Positions 24,810-32,229 of a stretch of DNA of 39,016 nt are shown here, piece after piece (positions within the stretch are counted from its first letter, which is position 1; every line of letters begins with the position of its first letter). Origin of the DNA: DATJPY01 sp035506135. GTDB taxonomy: Bacteria > Myxococcota_A > UBA9160 > PR03. The stretch lies in assembly GCA_035506135.1 (NCBI GenBank), contig DATJPY010000109.1, positions 1 to 39,016 of the forward strand. The letters run 5' to 3'. The notes under the pieces were generated by a model. The model searched no databases. It was not told the origin of the DNA and saw only the letters and a program-made list of their open reading frames with translations. The translations under genes were made by a program, and so were the position numbers.

Positions 24810-25508
24810 GGCGAAGCGCAGGTAGTCGACGAGGTTCTCGGCGATCGGCTTCAGCCCGACCGGGATCGAGGGATACTCGAACTTCCGGATGCGCGGGATC
24901 CACTCGCGCAGGTACTCGTAGTAGCCCTCGCGGCAGCCGAGCGCGCGATCGAGGCGCGAGCGGAAGCCCTGGCCGCGCAGCGCGCGCTCGAGCCTCGCGT
25001 CGAGCTCGTCGAGCGCGCCCTCGTCGGGCGCCAGCACCTGCACGTCCCAGATCGCCGGCGGCGGATGCGTGGTGTGCAGGATGTGGCAGATCAGGAACTC
25101 GCGCGGGACGTTGAGACCCGGCGACGGAACCGCCGCCCACGGGTTGAACCAGCACTGCACGACGAAGCGCGCCGGCGAGAACAGGAAGAGGCGCTGCATG
25201 CCCCGGTCGAGCAGCGGGCGCGCCTCCTCGTCGCCGGCGACCGCGTCCTCGGGGACCTGGTGCGGCGCCTGGTAGCCGTCGAGCGCCATCTCCGAGATCG
25301 GCTGCCGCAGCGCGGCGCGCTTGCGGGCGGTGGGGAGCAGCATCATCGGATGCCGCGCGTAGTAGTTCAGCTGGCCGAGCACTCCGACGCTCTCGCGGAT
25401 CGCCTCGAAGGCGCGGCCGAGCTGCTCGTCGGTGGGCGAGCGCGGCACCAATCCGGCGCGAACGTAGAACTCGACGCGGGGTCGGTGGTCGATCCGGAGA
25501 GGCGACAC
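24798..25508 (-). CDS. Conserved-looking protein of unknown function (236 aa)
   Basis: I do not recognise the family. The product is soluble-looking, with no signal peptide or membrane segment, and has a tryptophan- and proline-rich centre (WFNPWAAVPSPGLNVPREF, then HILHTTHPPPAIWDVQVLAPD) containing histidines, and an aromatic C-terminal part (YYEYLREWIPRIRKFEYPSIPVG). The N-terminal half has a LNYYARHPMMLLPTARK segment. Codon use and the lack of competing frames support a real gene. GTG at 25508 has AGGAA 6 nt upstream. It stands alone, convergent with a methyltransferase and divergent from a glycosyltransferase. No function is proposed. Confidence 0.7.
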   Translation of the reverse strand: MSPLRIDHRPRVEFYVRAGLVPRSPTDEQLGRAFEAIRESVGVLGQLNYYARHPMMLLPTARKRAALRQPISEMALDGYQAPHQVPEDAVAGDEEARPLLDRGMQRLFLFSPARFVVQCWFNPWAAVPSPGLNVPREFLICHILHTTHPPPAIWDVQVLAPDEGALDELDARLERALRGQGFRSRLDRALGCREGYYEYLREWIPRIRKFEYPSIPVGLKPIAENLVDYLRFAAEL

Positions 25509-25532
25509 GGGGGGTTCCTCGGTTCGCGCGGC

Positions 25533-25538
25533 AGTCTA
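25533..25538 (-). promoter_or_regulatory. Candidate -10 element before the unknown 236-aa gene
   Basis: On the minus strand TAGACT (25538-25533) is followed by GCCGCGC and lies 24 nt before the GTG at 25508. TTGCTC lies 18 nt upstream as a partial -35. The TAGACTGC octamer is identical to the one before module B at 17998. Confidence 0.45.
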
Positions 25539-25593
25539 TCGGACGCGCCTCGGGTCGAGCAAGCTGCGGCCCACGCTACCTTCCTCCGCCGCG

Positions 25594-26694
25594 ATGCCGG
25601 CAGCCCGACCCCGTGTCCTCTTCGTGAGCCCGCTGCCGCCGCCGATGGGCGGGATCGCGAAGTGGATGCTCGCAATCCTTGCGAGTCCGCTCGGTGAGCG
25701 CTTCGAGCTGCGCGTCGCCGATAGCTCGCCGTCCAAGAAGGACTCCGTGCAGGGGCACAGCCGCCTGCGCGCGGATCGCGCGGTCGACGCGTTCCGCATC
25801 CTCGGCCGCGTGGCCGTCGAGCTGGTCCGCTTCCGCCCGGCGGTCGTGCACGTGAACACCTCCTACCAATGGGCCTTCCTGCGCGACGGCATCGCGCTGT
25901 GGATCGCGAGCGCCTTCGGCGCGCGCACGCTGATCCACTTCCGCGGCGGCGACTTCCCCGAGTTCGTCCAGGGCCTGCGCCCGGGTCTGCGCCGGCTCGC
26001 GGAGGCGACGCTGCGCCGCGCCGACCGCCTCGTGGCGCTCACGCACCCGACGCGCGTCTACCTCGAGTCGATCGCCCCGAGTGCGCGCGTGCGTTACGTG
26101 CCCAACTTCGTGCGGCCCGACGAGGTCGCGGGCCCGCCCGAGCACGGCTCGGGGGGAGCGCGTCCCGTGCACGTGCTCTTCGTCGGATGGATCCTCGCCG
26201 CCAAGGGCGTGCGCGAGCTGCTCGAGGCCGCGCGCGCGATTCCCGAGGCCCGCTTCACGCTGGTCGGCCCTCAGGAGCCGGCCTTCGTCGACAGCATCCG
26301 CAGCGAGCTCGCGGAGCTCGAGCCGCGCGTGCGCCTGCTCCCGGAGAGGCCGCGTAACGAGCTCGCGGAGCTCTACCGCGACGCCGACGTGTTCGTGCTG
26401 CCGACCTGGCGCGAGGGGTTCCCCAACGTCGTGCTCGAAGCGATGGCCGCGGGGCTCCCCGTGGTCGCGACCCCGGTTGGAGCGATCCCCGACGCGCTCC
26501 GCGACGGCCAGGAGGGGCTCCTCGTGCCGCCGCGCGACGCAGCGGCCCTGACCGCCGCGCTGCGGCGCCTGGTGGGCGATGCCGCGCTGCGGGCCGAGAT
26601 GGGGGCCCGGGCGCGCGAGCGCGCCGAGTCCGTCTTCTCCGAGAAGGCGGTAATCGCCCAGCTCGAGGCGATCTACCGCGAGCTGGCGGAGTGA
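25594..26694 (+). CDS. Glycosyltransferase family 4
   Basis: A 366-residue GT-B glycosyltransferase. The acceptor loop is VLFVSPLPPPMGGIAKW; VVHVNTSYQWAFLRDG and LIHFRGGDFPEF follow, and the donor domain has VLFVGWILAAKGVRELLEA and WREGFPNVVLEAMAAGLPVVAT with the E-x7-E pair. The length is normal. It lies 70 nt upstream of the O-antigen-ligase-type gene and probably adds a sugar to the same repeat unit. ATG at 25594 is the first start that keeps the N-terminal beta strand. Confidence 0.9.
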   Translation: MPAARPRVLFVSPLPPPMGGIAKWMLAILASPLGERFELRVADSSPSKKDSVQGHSRLRADRAVDAFRILGRVAVELVRFRPAVVHVNTSYQWAFLRDGIALWIASAFGARTLIHFRGGDFPEFVQGLRPGLRRLAEATLRRADRLVALTHPTRVYLESIAPSARVRYVPNFVRPDEVAGPPEHGSGGARPVHVLFVGWILAAKGVRELLEAARAIPEARFTLVGPQEPAFVDSIRSELAELEPRVRLLPERPRNELAELYRDADVFVLPTWREGFPNVVLEAMAAGLPVVATPVGAIPDALRDGQEGLLVPPRDAAALTAALRRLVGDAALRAEMGARARERAESVFSEKAVIAQLEAIYRELAE

Positions 26695-26714
26695 AGAGAG
26701 TCATGCGGGCTGGC

Positions 26715-26720
26715 TATCCT
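26715..26720 (+). promoter_or_regulatory. Candidate -10 element before the O-antigen ligase-type gene
   Basis: TATCCT followed by GCCG lies 44 nt upstream of the ATG at 26765 in a 70-nt gap. It shares the TA-N2-CT-GCCG form seen at 30146 and, on the minus strand, at 25538. No clear -35 is present. Confidence 0.4.
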
Positions 26721-26764
26721 GCCGATCCGAGAAGGGGCCTCGAGGGCGCTGCCACGGGGGTGGG

Positions 26765-28078
26765 ATGTTCCGATTCGTCACGCGGGTGAGCCTCTTCCTG
26801 GTCGGCTTCAGCCTGCCGATCAGCTCGCTCGGGTTCCAGATCCCCGGCTTCCCGATCACCGCGAACAAGCTGGCGACGGCCTTCCTGCTGATCCTGGCCG
26901 CCATCTACTGGCTCTTCGGCGGTCACCGACGTCCGCGGGACCGCAAGGCGCCCTGGGTGCTCGCGTTCGGGGCGAGCTTCGCGATCTCGAACATCGTCGG
27001 GCTGGTGCAGGATGCGCCCGTCGTTCCAACGCTCGTGGTGACCACCACCTTCCTCGCGCTGATCCTCTACCTGTTCCTGATCCCGTACGTGGTGGCCACG
27101 CGCTCCGATCTCGTGCTCCTGATGTGGTCGCTCGTGCTCGGTGCAGCGTTCGCCTCCTCCCCGCTTCTGCTCGGCTTCCATCCGAGCGTCGGCGAGGAGC
27201 GCTTCGAGGGCCTCTCGTCGGCGAACGTGCTCGGCCTCGACCTGCTGGTGTGCCTGGCCATCGCGGCCGCGCTCTTCTTCTCGACCCGCAGGCAGTGGGC
27301 GCGCCTGATCCTCGGCGGCGCGATCGCCCTGATCATGGCGGGCATCCTGCTCTCGCTCTCGCGCGCCGCGTTCGTCTCGGTGGCGCTGATGTGGGGCCTC
27401 TGGATCTATCGCTCCGGCCGCCTGGATACCATCAAGTACGCGATTCCGGCGCTGCTGCTGCTCGCCGGGGTGGCGCTCTTCTCGCCGCGCGCCGTCGTCC
27501 AGCGGGTGGAGACGATCATCAACCCGCGTGCCCGGGCGGCGGACACCTCGATCCAGAGCCGCTTCACGCAGGTTCCCGTCGCGGCCATGGCGTTCGGCAG
27601 CAATCCCCTCCTCGGGGTGGGGACGGTCAACTTCCATTACTGGAGCCTGAAGATTCCGGGGAGCGCGGGCGAGGAGATCCACAACGCCTATCTCAACATC
27701 GCGGCGACCCAGGGGCTGCTCGGCCTGATCCCGTTCCTGCTGATCTTCGGACTCACCTGGAACGACTACGGCCGCGCGATCCGCACCGTGCGAGCGCGCA
27801 GGCGCCTCCGCGACAGGCAGCTCGCGGAGCTCGGTCACTACGCGGTGTTCCTACAGATCGCCTTCGCCGGCACGATGCTGGACAGCGTCTTCCATCCGAC
27901 CCAGAAATCGAAGTCGCTCTGGCTGTGCTTCGCGCTATCGACCGTGCTGGTCTCGCTGGTGCGCCAGCGCGTCGCGGAGCTCGAGGCGGGCGCGGAGCTC
28001 GGCGAGCGGACGGAGCCAGCACCCGCGTTCGCCGGTCCCGGCTTCGATTCGGAGCCGGCAAGAGCGTTCGGCGGCTAA
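26765..28078 (+). CDS. O-antigen ligase / Wzy-type polymerase family membrane protein
   Basis: A 437-residue integral membrane protein with about ten hydrophobic segments and a C-terminal hydrophilic tail. The region around GGAIALIMAGILLSLSRAAF and, after a large periplasmic loop, GVGTVNFHYWSL...EEIHNAYLNIAATQGLLGLIPF fits the O-antigen ligase/Wzy_C domain, including the loop histidine before NAYL. Such proteins polymerise lipid-linked repeat units or transfer the glycan to its acceptor in the periplasm. Polymerase and ligase cannot be told apart from sequence here. Its TAA overlaps by 4 bp the stop of the convergent GT39-like gene. Confidence 0.85.
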   Translation: MFRFVTRVSLFLVGFSLPISSLGFQIPGFPITANKLATAFLLILAAIYWLFGGHRRPRDRKAPWVLAFGASFAISNIVGLVQDAPVVPTLVVTTTFLALILYLFLIPYVVATRSDLVLLMWSLVLGAAFASSPLLLGFHPSVGEERFEGLSSANVLGLDLLVCLAIAAALFFSTRRQWARLILGGAIALIMAGILLSLSRAAFVSVALMWGLWIYRSGRLDTIKYAIPALLLLAGVALFSPRAVVQRVETIINPRARAADTSIQSRFTQVPVAAMAFGSNPLLGVGTVNFHYWSLKIPGSAGEEIHNAYLNIAATQGLLGLIPFLLIFGLTWNDYGRAIRTVRARRRLRDRQLAELGHYAVFLQIAFAGTMLDSVFHPTQKSKSLWLCFALSTVLVSLVRQRVAELEAGAELGERTEPAPAFAGPGFDSEPARAFGG

Positions 28079-29472
28079 GCCGCCTCTCTCGTTGCCTCGA
28101 GACGGCGCGATCTGGAGCGCTGGGAACGGATCGCGACGATCGAGGCAGCTTTCCTTGGCGCGCTCGCCACAGCCCTCGCGGTGGCCTCGGCGGCGTAGGC
28201 GAGCAGCACCGGCTCGAAGGCCGCGCGATAGCGAGGTCCCGCGTCGAATGGCGAATGGAGGAGCGTCATCACCAGGAGGAGCAGAACCACGCCCTGGGCG
28301 TAGGGGTTGCGTCGAAACGACCAGAACGCCATTAGGCTGACGGACAGCAGGAAACCGTGATAGAGCAGCCCGGTGCGTTCCGCGACCGAGAGCTCGCGCC
28401 AGGGTTTGAGGCTGTAGCGGCCGAGGGGTGACCAGAACAGGCCCGCGTTGAAGGCCATCGTGCCGATCGCTTCACCCGGATTCGCCCTGAAATAGGCCAG
28501 CGTTCGATGGAGGAGCCTTCGCTCGGCGTCGGCAGGGTTGGCCGCGCGCCACGGATCGAGCGCTTCGCGGACATCGTCCGGCTGCGTGCTCGCCCAGGTC
28601 TGGGCCGCGGCCATGCCGTTGGACATGGTGAGCGGCGCAATGCTCGACATCGTTACGGGGCGATCGCGCAGCAAGCTGTTGCGCGCCATCCAAGGCAGCG
28701 CCAAGACGAGCGTGCAGGCGATCATCCCGAGAGCGGGCTTCCAGAGGGGGAGCCGCTGACGCCAGGCGAGCAGCAGCATCCAGGCCGCCAGGACGCCGCA
28801 CGTGACGTGCCCGGTCTCCTTGAAGTAAGCCAACAGGGCGAACACGGCTCCGGCCAGGAGCGCCCATCCAACTGCCTTCCTGCGCACCGCCGCGAACGCG
28901 AGCAGCAAGCCGGTCGTCGTGAGCAATGCGAGGATCGGCTCTCGCCCGAGCCTGGCCGCTGTATAGACCATGCTCGGATCGAGCATGCAGCCCACGGCAG
29001 CGAGCAATCCCACCTGCCAGCTGAAGAGGAATGCGCCGAGGCGGAAGCAGACGACAACGGTCAGCGCATTGCACAGGATCAGGACTACCCTGAGGCTATG
29101 GTTCTCATCTCCGAGCACGGAATGGACTAGCGCCATCAAGGCGGGATATCCGGGCTCACGAATCGTGGTGGGTGAGGTCTCATAGAGGTACTTCCACGAG
29201 GAGTTCGCGAGCGCGGGCGTCGCGCTCCAGTCCGCCGGGAACGCGAACACCCCGCTCGCGCTGAGCGAACGGGCGAGGCTCTGATACTCGTAGAAGTCCG
29301 GATCGAAGGGAGCGGACGCCTGGGGCGATAGACGCGCGATGGCTACGAACTGGACCACGCACGTCACCGCGAATAGCACGACCACCGCGATCGCGGATCC
29401 GAAGCCTCCCCCCCCGCCTGGCCGACGCGTCTGCGCTGCCTCACCGAGGGCGACACGGCCCTCGGGCTTCAC
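28075..29472 (-). CDS. GT39/ArnT-like polyprenyl-phosphate-dependent membrane glycosyltransferase
   Basis: A 465-residue polytopic membrane protein with roughly ten membrane segments and a basic C-terminus. After the first segment comes APFDPDFYEYQSLARSL, the acidic first periplasmic loop that holds the catalytic Asp in ArnT/PMT-type GT-C enzymes; REPGYPALMALVHSVLG follows as in this family. It would transfer a sugar from a polyprenyl phosphate to an acceptor in the periplasm. By eye it has more A/T-containing codons than its neighbours, so it may have a different history. The GTG at 29472 overlaps the stop of the small upstream gene (GTGA). Its stop overlaps the O-antigen ligase-type stop by 4 bp. 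Confidence 0.82.
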   Translation of the reverse strand: MKPEGRVALGEAAQTRRPGGGGGFGSAIAVVVLFAVTCVVQFVAIARLSPQASAPFDPDFYEYQSLARSLSASGVFAFPADWSATPALANSSWKYLYETSPTTIREPGYPALMALVHSVLGDENHSLRVVLILCNALTVVVCFRLGAFLFSWQVGLLAAVGCMLDPSMVYTAARLGREPILALLTTTGLLLAFAAVRRKAVGWALLAGAVFALLAYFKETGHVTCGVLAAWMLLLAWRQRLPLWKPALGMIACTLVLALPWMARNSLLRDRPVTMSSIAPLTMSNGMAAAQTWASTQPDDVREALDPWRAANPADAERRLLHRTLAYFRANPGEAIGTMAFNAGLFWSPLGRYSLKPWRELSVAERTGLLYHGFLLSVSLMAFWSFRRNPYAQGVVLLLLVMTLLHSPFDAGPRYRAAFEPVLLAYAAEATARAVASAPRKAASIVAIRSQRSRSRRLEATREAA

Positions 29473-29708
29473 CGCACGGCGCCCAGATCGCGGAGCGGGC
29501 CACAGCTGCCGTTCCGGCCAAGCCCGGCGCGGTGAATCTCGGGGGGGTGCGGTCGCGCATCCTGAGCGGTCAGGATGGCGTCGATGTCTGCCGCTTCGAC
29601 GCCCGCCAGGCGCAGGCCGGCCACGCGCAACTCGGTGAGCTCGGTCTCCAGACGGCGGAGGAGCGCCTCGGTGGCGGCGTTCCCGTTGATCCTTTCAGCA
29701 CGTTCCAT
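29469..29708 (-). CDS. Small protein of unknown function (79 aa), coupled to the GT39-like gene
   Basis: The predicted protein has a helical N-terminal half (EALLRRLETELTELRVAGLRLAG) that could form a short coiled coil, then ADIDAILTAQD and a glycine- and histidine-containing tail. There is no membrane segment or known motif. Two features argue that it is real: an excellent ribosome site, GGGGAGAA 5 nt before the ATG, and a GTGA overlap with the downstream GT39-like gene, for which it may act as a translational lead-in or partner. Function unknown. Confidence 0.6.
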   Translation of the reverse strand: MERAERINGNAATEALLRRLETELTELRVAGLRLAGVEAADIDAILTAQDARPHPPEIHRAGLGRNGSCGPLRDLGAVR

Positions 29709-29713
29709 CGTCG

Positions 29714-29721
29714 TTCTCCCC
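29714..29721 (-). promoter_or_regulatory. Ribosome binding site of the 79-aa gene
   Basis: On the minus strand GGGGAGAA lies 5 nt before the ATG at 29708. It is among the stronger Shine-Dalgarno matches in the window and decides the start of this short gene. Confidence 0.6.
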
Positions 29722-29757
29722 TTGCCAGGTTCTCGTTGTGTCGCCTTGAGCGGGTCG

Positions 29758-29955
29758 CTACCAGCCGATCCAGCCAGCGACCCAGGTCGGGTCCGCCGCC
29801 GCTGCCAGGATTCCCACGCACGCGAGCCACCCCAGGGCCCCGCCGACGATCGGCCGCAAGTACCGGCCGCGAGCTCGAGTCTCGCTGGCCCGCGTCGCGG
29901 CCACGCTCACCATGGGATCGAGCGGCTCCAGGATCCGAGGCACCGCACTGCTCAT
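29758..29955 (-). CDS. Small single-pass membrane protein of unknown function (65 aa)
   Basis: The 65-residue product has a charged N-terminal part (residues 1-33, with SVAATRASETRARGRYLR) and one hydrophobic segment, PIVGGALGWLACVGILAAA, followed by the short aromatic end PTWVAGWIGW. It is probably an inner-membrane protein with its N-terminus inside. It lies 49 nt upstream of the 79-aa gene in the same direction, so three genes (65 aa, 79 aa, GT39-like) probably form one unit. GGAGGGA 5 nt before the ATG strongly supports translation. No family recognised. Confidence 0.55.
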   Translation of the reverse strand: MSSAVPRILEPLDPMVSVAATRASETRARGRYLRPIVGGALGWLACVGILAAAADPTWVAGWIGW

Positions 29956-29960
29956 CGCCT

Positions 29961-29967
29961 TCCCTCC
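29961..29967 (-). promoter_or_regulatory. Ribosome binding site of the 65-aa gene
   Basis: On the minus strand GGAGGGA lies 5 nt before the ATG at 29955, close to the ideal match and spacing, and is the main evidence that this short frame is expressed. Confidence 0.6.
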
Positions 29968-30145
29968 GGTCGAAGTTGCGCATCCTCTGCCGCGGCTCGC
30001 CTGCGCAGGGCGAGCGGCCGGGGAACCTGGTTGCCCCCTAGAGGGAGTGGCTGGACGCGGCGGTTGGTGGCAGGGGCCAGCAAGCTTTTTCGCTCCGGGC
30101 CTGCGGAAGTCGCCCGGAAGCTGTCCATCCCTCGGGGAAACAAGC

Positions 30146-30151
30146 TATGCT
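30146..30151 (+). promoter_or_regulatory. Candidate -10 element before the third amidotransferase unit
   Basis: TATGCT followed by GCCGG matches the TA-N2-CT-GCCG form recurring in the window. It lies 146 nt before the ATG at 30298, so it would give a long leader. No convincing -35 is seen. Confidence 0.4.
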
Positions 30152-30297
30152 GCCGGCCGGCGAGGAACGCGCGTGATATGCCTTGGCATCAACCCCGGGA
30201 CCGAGCCTGGCGTCGGGCTCGACGACGGGCCCGTCCGCCCGCATCGGAGGCTGCCCCAGCCCTCGCAGCCGACCGTGCGGACCCTCGAGCGCGGCTG

Positions 30298-32229
30298 ATG
30301 TGCGGCATCGCCGGGTACGCGGGGGTACACCGCCCCGAGCTGCTCGGCCCGATGTGTGAGGCGCTCGTGCACCGGGGGCCGGACGACCAGGGGGTGTGGT
30401 TCGACGCCAACGCCCAGATCGGGCTCGGCCACCGCCGGCTCTCCATCATCGATCTGAGCCCGGCCGGCCACCAGCCGATGAGCAACCGCGACGGCACGCT
30501 CTGGATCTCGTACAACGGCGAGCTCTACAACTTCCCCGAGCATCGCGAGCGGCTCGCCCGTGCCGGATATCCGTTCCGCAGCCAGAGCGACACGGAGGTA
30601 CTGCTCGCGCTCTACGAGGAGATGGGGCTCGACTTCCTCGCCGAGCTGAACGGCATGTTCGCGTTCGCGCTCTGGGACGCGCGGCTGCGGAGGCTGGTGC
30701 TCGCGCGCGACCACGCCGGCGTGAAGCCCCTCTACTACTGGCGTGACGGGGGGAGGATCTACTTCGCGTCCGAGATCAAGGCGCTGCTGCGGATCCCCGA
30801 CCTCCCGCGGCGCCTGCATCTCGACAGCCTCGGCAGCTACCTCACCTTCCTCTGGGTCCCCGGCGAGGACACCATGCTCGAGGGGGTGAAGAAGCTCGAG
30901 CCGGGCCACGTGCTGCTCTGGCAGGACGGGAAGGTCGAGACCCGCCCCTGGTTCTCGCTGTCCTACGAGCCCGACGAGGCGGTGTCGAGCGACGAGTGGA
31001 TCGAGGCGGTGCACGACACCTTCGCGCGCGCCACCCGGCGGCAGATGGTCTCGGACGTGCCGCTCGGCGCCTTCCTGTCGGGTGGGCTCGACTCGTCGAG
31101 CATCGTCGCCTGCATGCGCGAGGCGTTTCCCTCGCGCCGGATCACCACCTACACCGTGCGATGTGCCCCCGGGGCCATGGCCCAGGAGCAGGGCGTCGAC
31201 GACTACCCGTACGCGTGTCGGGTGGCCGAGTCGCTCGGCGTGGAGCTGCGCTCGATCGAGCTCGAGCCCGATGCGGTCCGCCTGCTGCCGAAGATGGTCT
31301 ATCACCTCGACGAGCCCGACGCCGACCCCGCCGTGTTCCCGTCGTACCTGATCTCGAAGCTCGCGCGCGAGGACGGCACCACCGTGCTGCTGTCCGGGAC
31401 CGGCGGCGACGAGGTGTTCTTCGGCTATCGGAGCCACCTCGCCTACCGCGAGTACGAGCGCCTGCGCTGGATGGCGCAGTTCCCGCTGGCGCCCGCCATC
31501 TCGACCGCCGCGTACTTTTCCCGCATGGCGCTCGGCGCGGGCAACCCGATCGCACGGCGGCTCTCCAAGTTCCGGCGCGGGCTCACCGAGGATGGGGTCG
31601 AGCGCCACGTGGCGGTGGCCGACTGGTCGAGCGCGGACGTGCGGCGCGCGATGCTGGCCGAGACGGTGCGCGAGAAGGTGCCGGACGCCTACCCGGCGTG
31701 CATGGAACGCTATCGCGACGCCTTCGTCGGCCGGGGCGACCTGAATCTCCACTCCCACCTGCTGATCCAGAGCTTCCTGGCGGCGCACAACTTCCTGTAC
31801 ACCGACAAGTCCAGCATGGCGGTCTCGCTGGAGGCCCGCGTGCCGTTCATGGACGTCGAGCTGATGCGGCTCGCCGCGCGCATTCCCGAGCGCTACAAGC
31901 TGCGCGGCTACACCACGAAGTGGGTGTTCAAGAAGGCGATGGAGCGCCACCTTCCGAAGCGGCTGATCCACCGCAGGAAGACCGGGTTCGGCGCGCCGCT
32001 GCGGCGCTGGATGCGAACCGACCTCGGCGAGGTGGTGGGCGAGCTGCTGGGACCCGCGCGGCTGCGCGCCCGCGGCCTCTTCGACCCCGCCTTCGTCCAG
32101 CGCCTGCTGCGGGAGAACGCCTCGGGCCGCGCGGATCACGCCTACCTGATCTACGCGCTGCTCACGCTCGAGATCTGGATGCAGACCTTCCTCGATCGGG
32201 CCGGCGTCGAAGTGACCCTCGACACGTGA
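30298..32229 (+). CDS. Asparagine synthase-like glutamine amidotransferase (copy 3)
   Basis: A 643-residue asparagine synthase family protein with Cys2 in MCGIAGYAG, HRGPDDQG, YNGELYNF, the PP-loop SGGLDSS at 261-267 and SGTGGDEVFFGY. The last motif has Thr and Phe where copies 1 and 2 have Asp and Ala or Gly, so this copy belongs to a different subgroup. Active-site residues of both domains are otherwise present. The C-terminal part (RRKTGFGAPLRRWMRTDLG) is typical. It begins a three-gene coupled unit with the BNR-repeat and SGNH genes. ATG at 30298 is required to place Cys2. The role is probably amidation of a glycan carboxylate or a related modification, by inference. Confidence 0.93.
   Translation: MCGIAGYAGVHRPELLGPMCEALVHRGPDDQGVWFDANAQIGLGHRRLSIIDLSPAGHQPMSNRDGTLWISYNGELYNFPEHRERLARAGYPFRSQSDTEVLLALYEEMGLDFLAELNGMFAFALWDARLRRLVLARDHAGVKPLYYWRDGGRIYFASEIKALLRIPDLPRRLHLDSLGSYLTFLWVPGEDTMLEGVKKLEPGHVLLWQDGKVETRPWFSLSYEPDEAVSSDEWIEAVHDTFARATRRQMVSDVPLGAFLSGGLDSSSIVACMREAFPSRRITTYTVRCAPGAMAQEQGVDDYPYACRVAESLGVELRSIELEPDAVRLLPKMVYHLDEPDADPAVFPSYLISKLAREDGTTVLLSGTGGDEVFFGYRSHLAYREYERLRWMAQFPLAPAISTAAYFSRMALGAGNPIARRLSKFRRGLTEDGVERHVAVADWSSADVRRAMLAETVREKVPDAYPACMERYRDAFVGRGDLNLHSHLLIQSFLAAHNFLYTDKSSMAVSLEARVPFMDVELMRLAARIPERYKLRGYTTKWVFKKAMERHLPKRLIHRRKTGFGAPLRRWMRTDLGEVVGELLGPARLRARGLFDPAFVQRLLRENASGRADHAYLIYALLTLEIWMQTFLDRAGVEVTLDT

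Larger units (their letters stand above)
29956..30297. other. 342-nt divergent intergenic region
   Basis: This is the only stretch over 300 nt without a gene. It separates the small-protein/GT39 unit (minus) from the third amidotransferase unit (plus). It holds the ribosome site of the 65-aa gene, a TATGCTGCCGG promoter-like element for the plus strand at 30146, a T-run (30086-30090) after CAAGC, and a GCCGGCCGGC palindrome near 30153-30162. It should contain promoters for both directions. The 146 nt between the plus-strand element and the amidotransferase ATG would be a long leader; I see no recognisable riboswitch and no convincing small gene in it. Confidence 0.5.

Noticed and set aside
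30145..32139. A 664-codon minus-strand frame
   Set aside because: It is antisense to the third amidotransferase, which has intact catalytic motifs; the antisense product has no recognisable domain.
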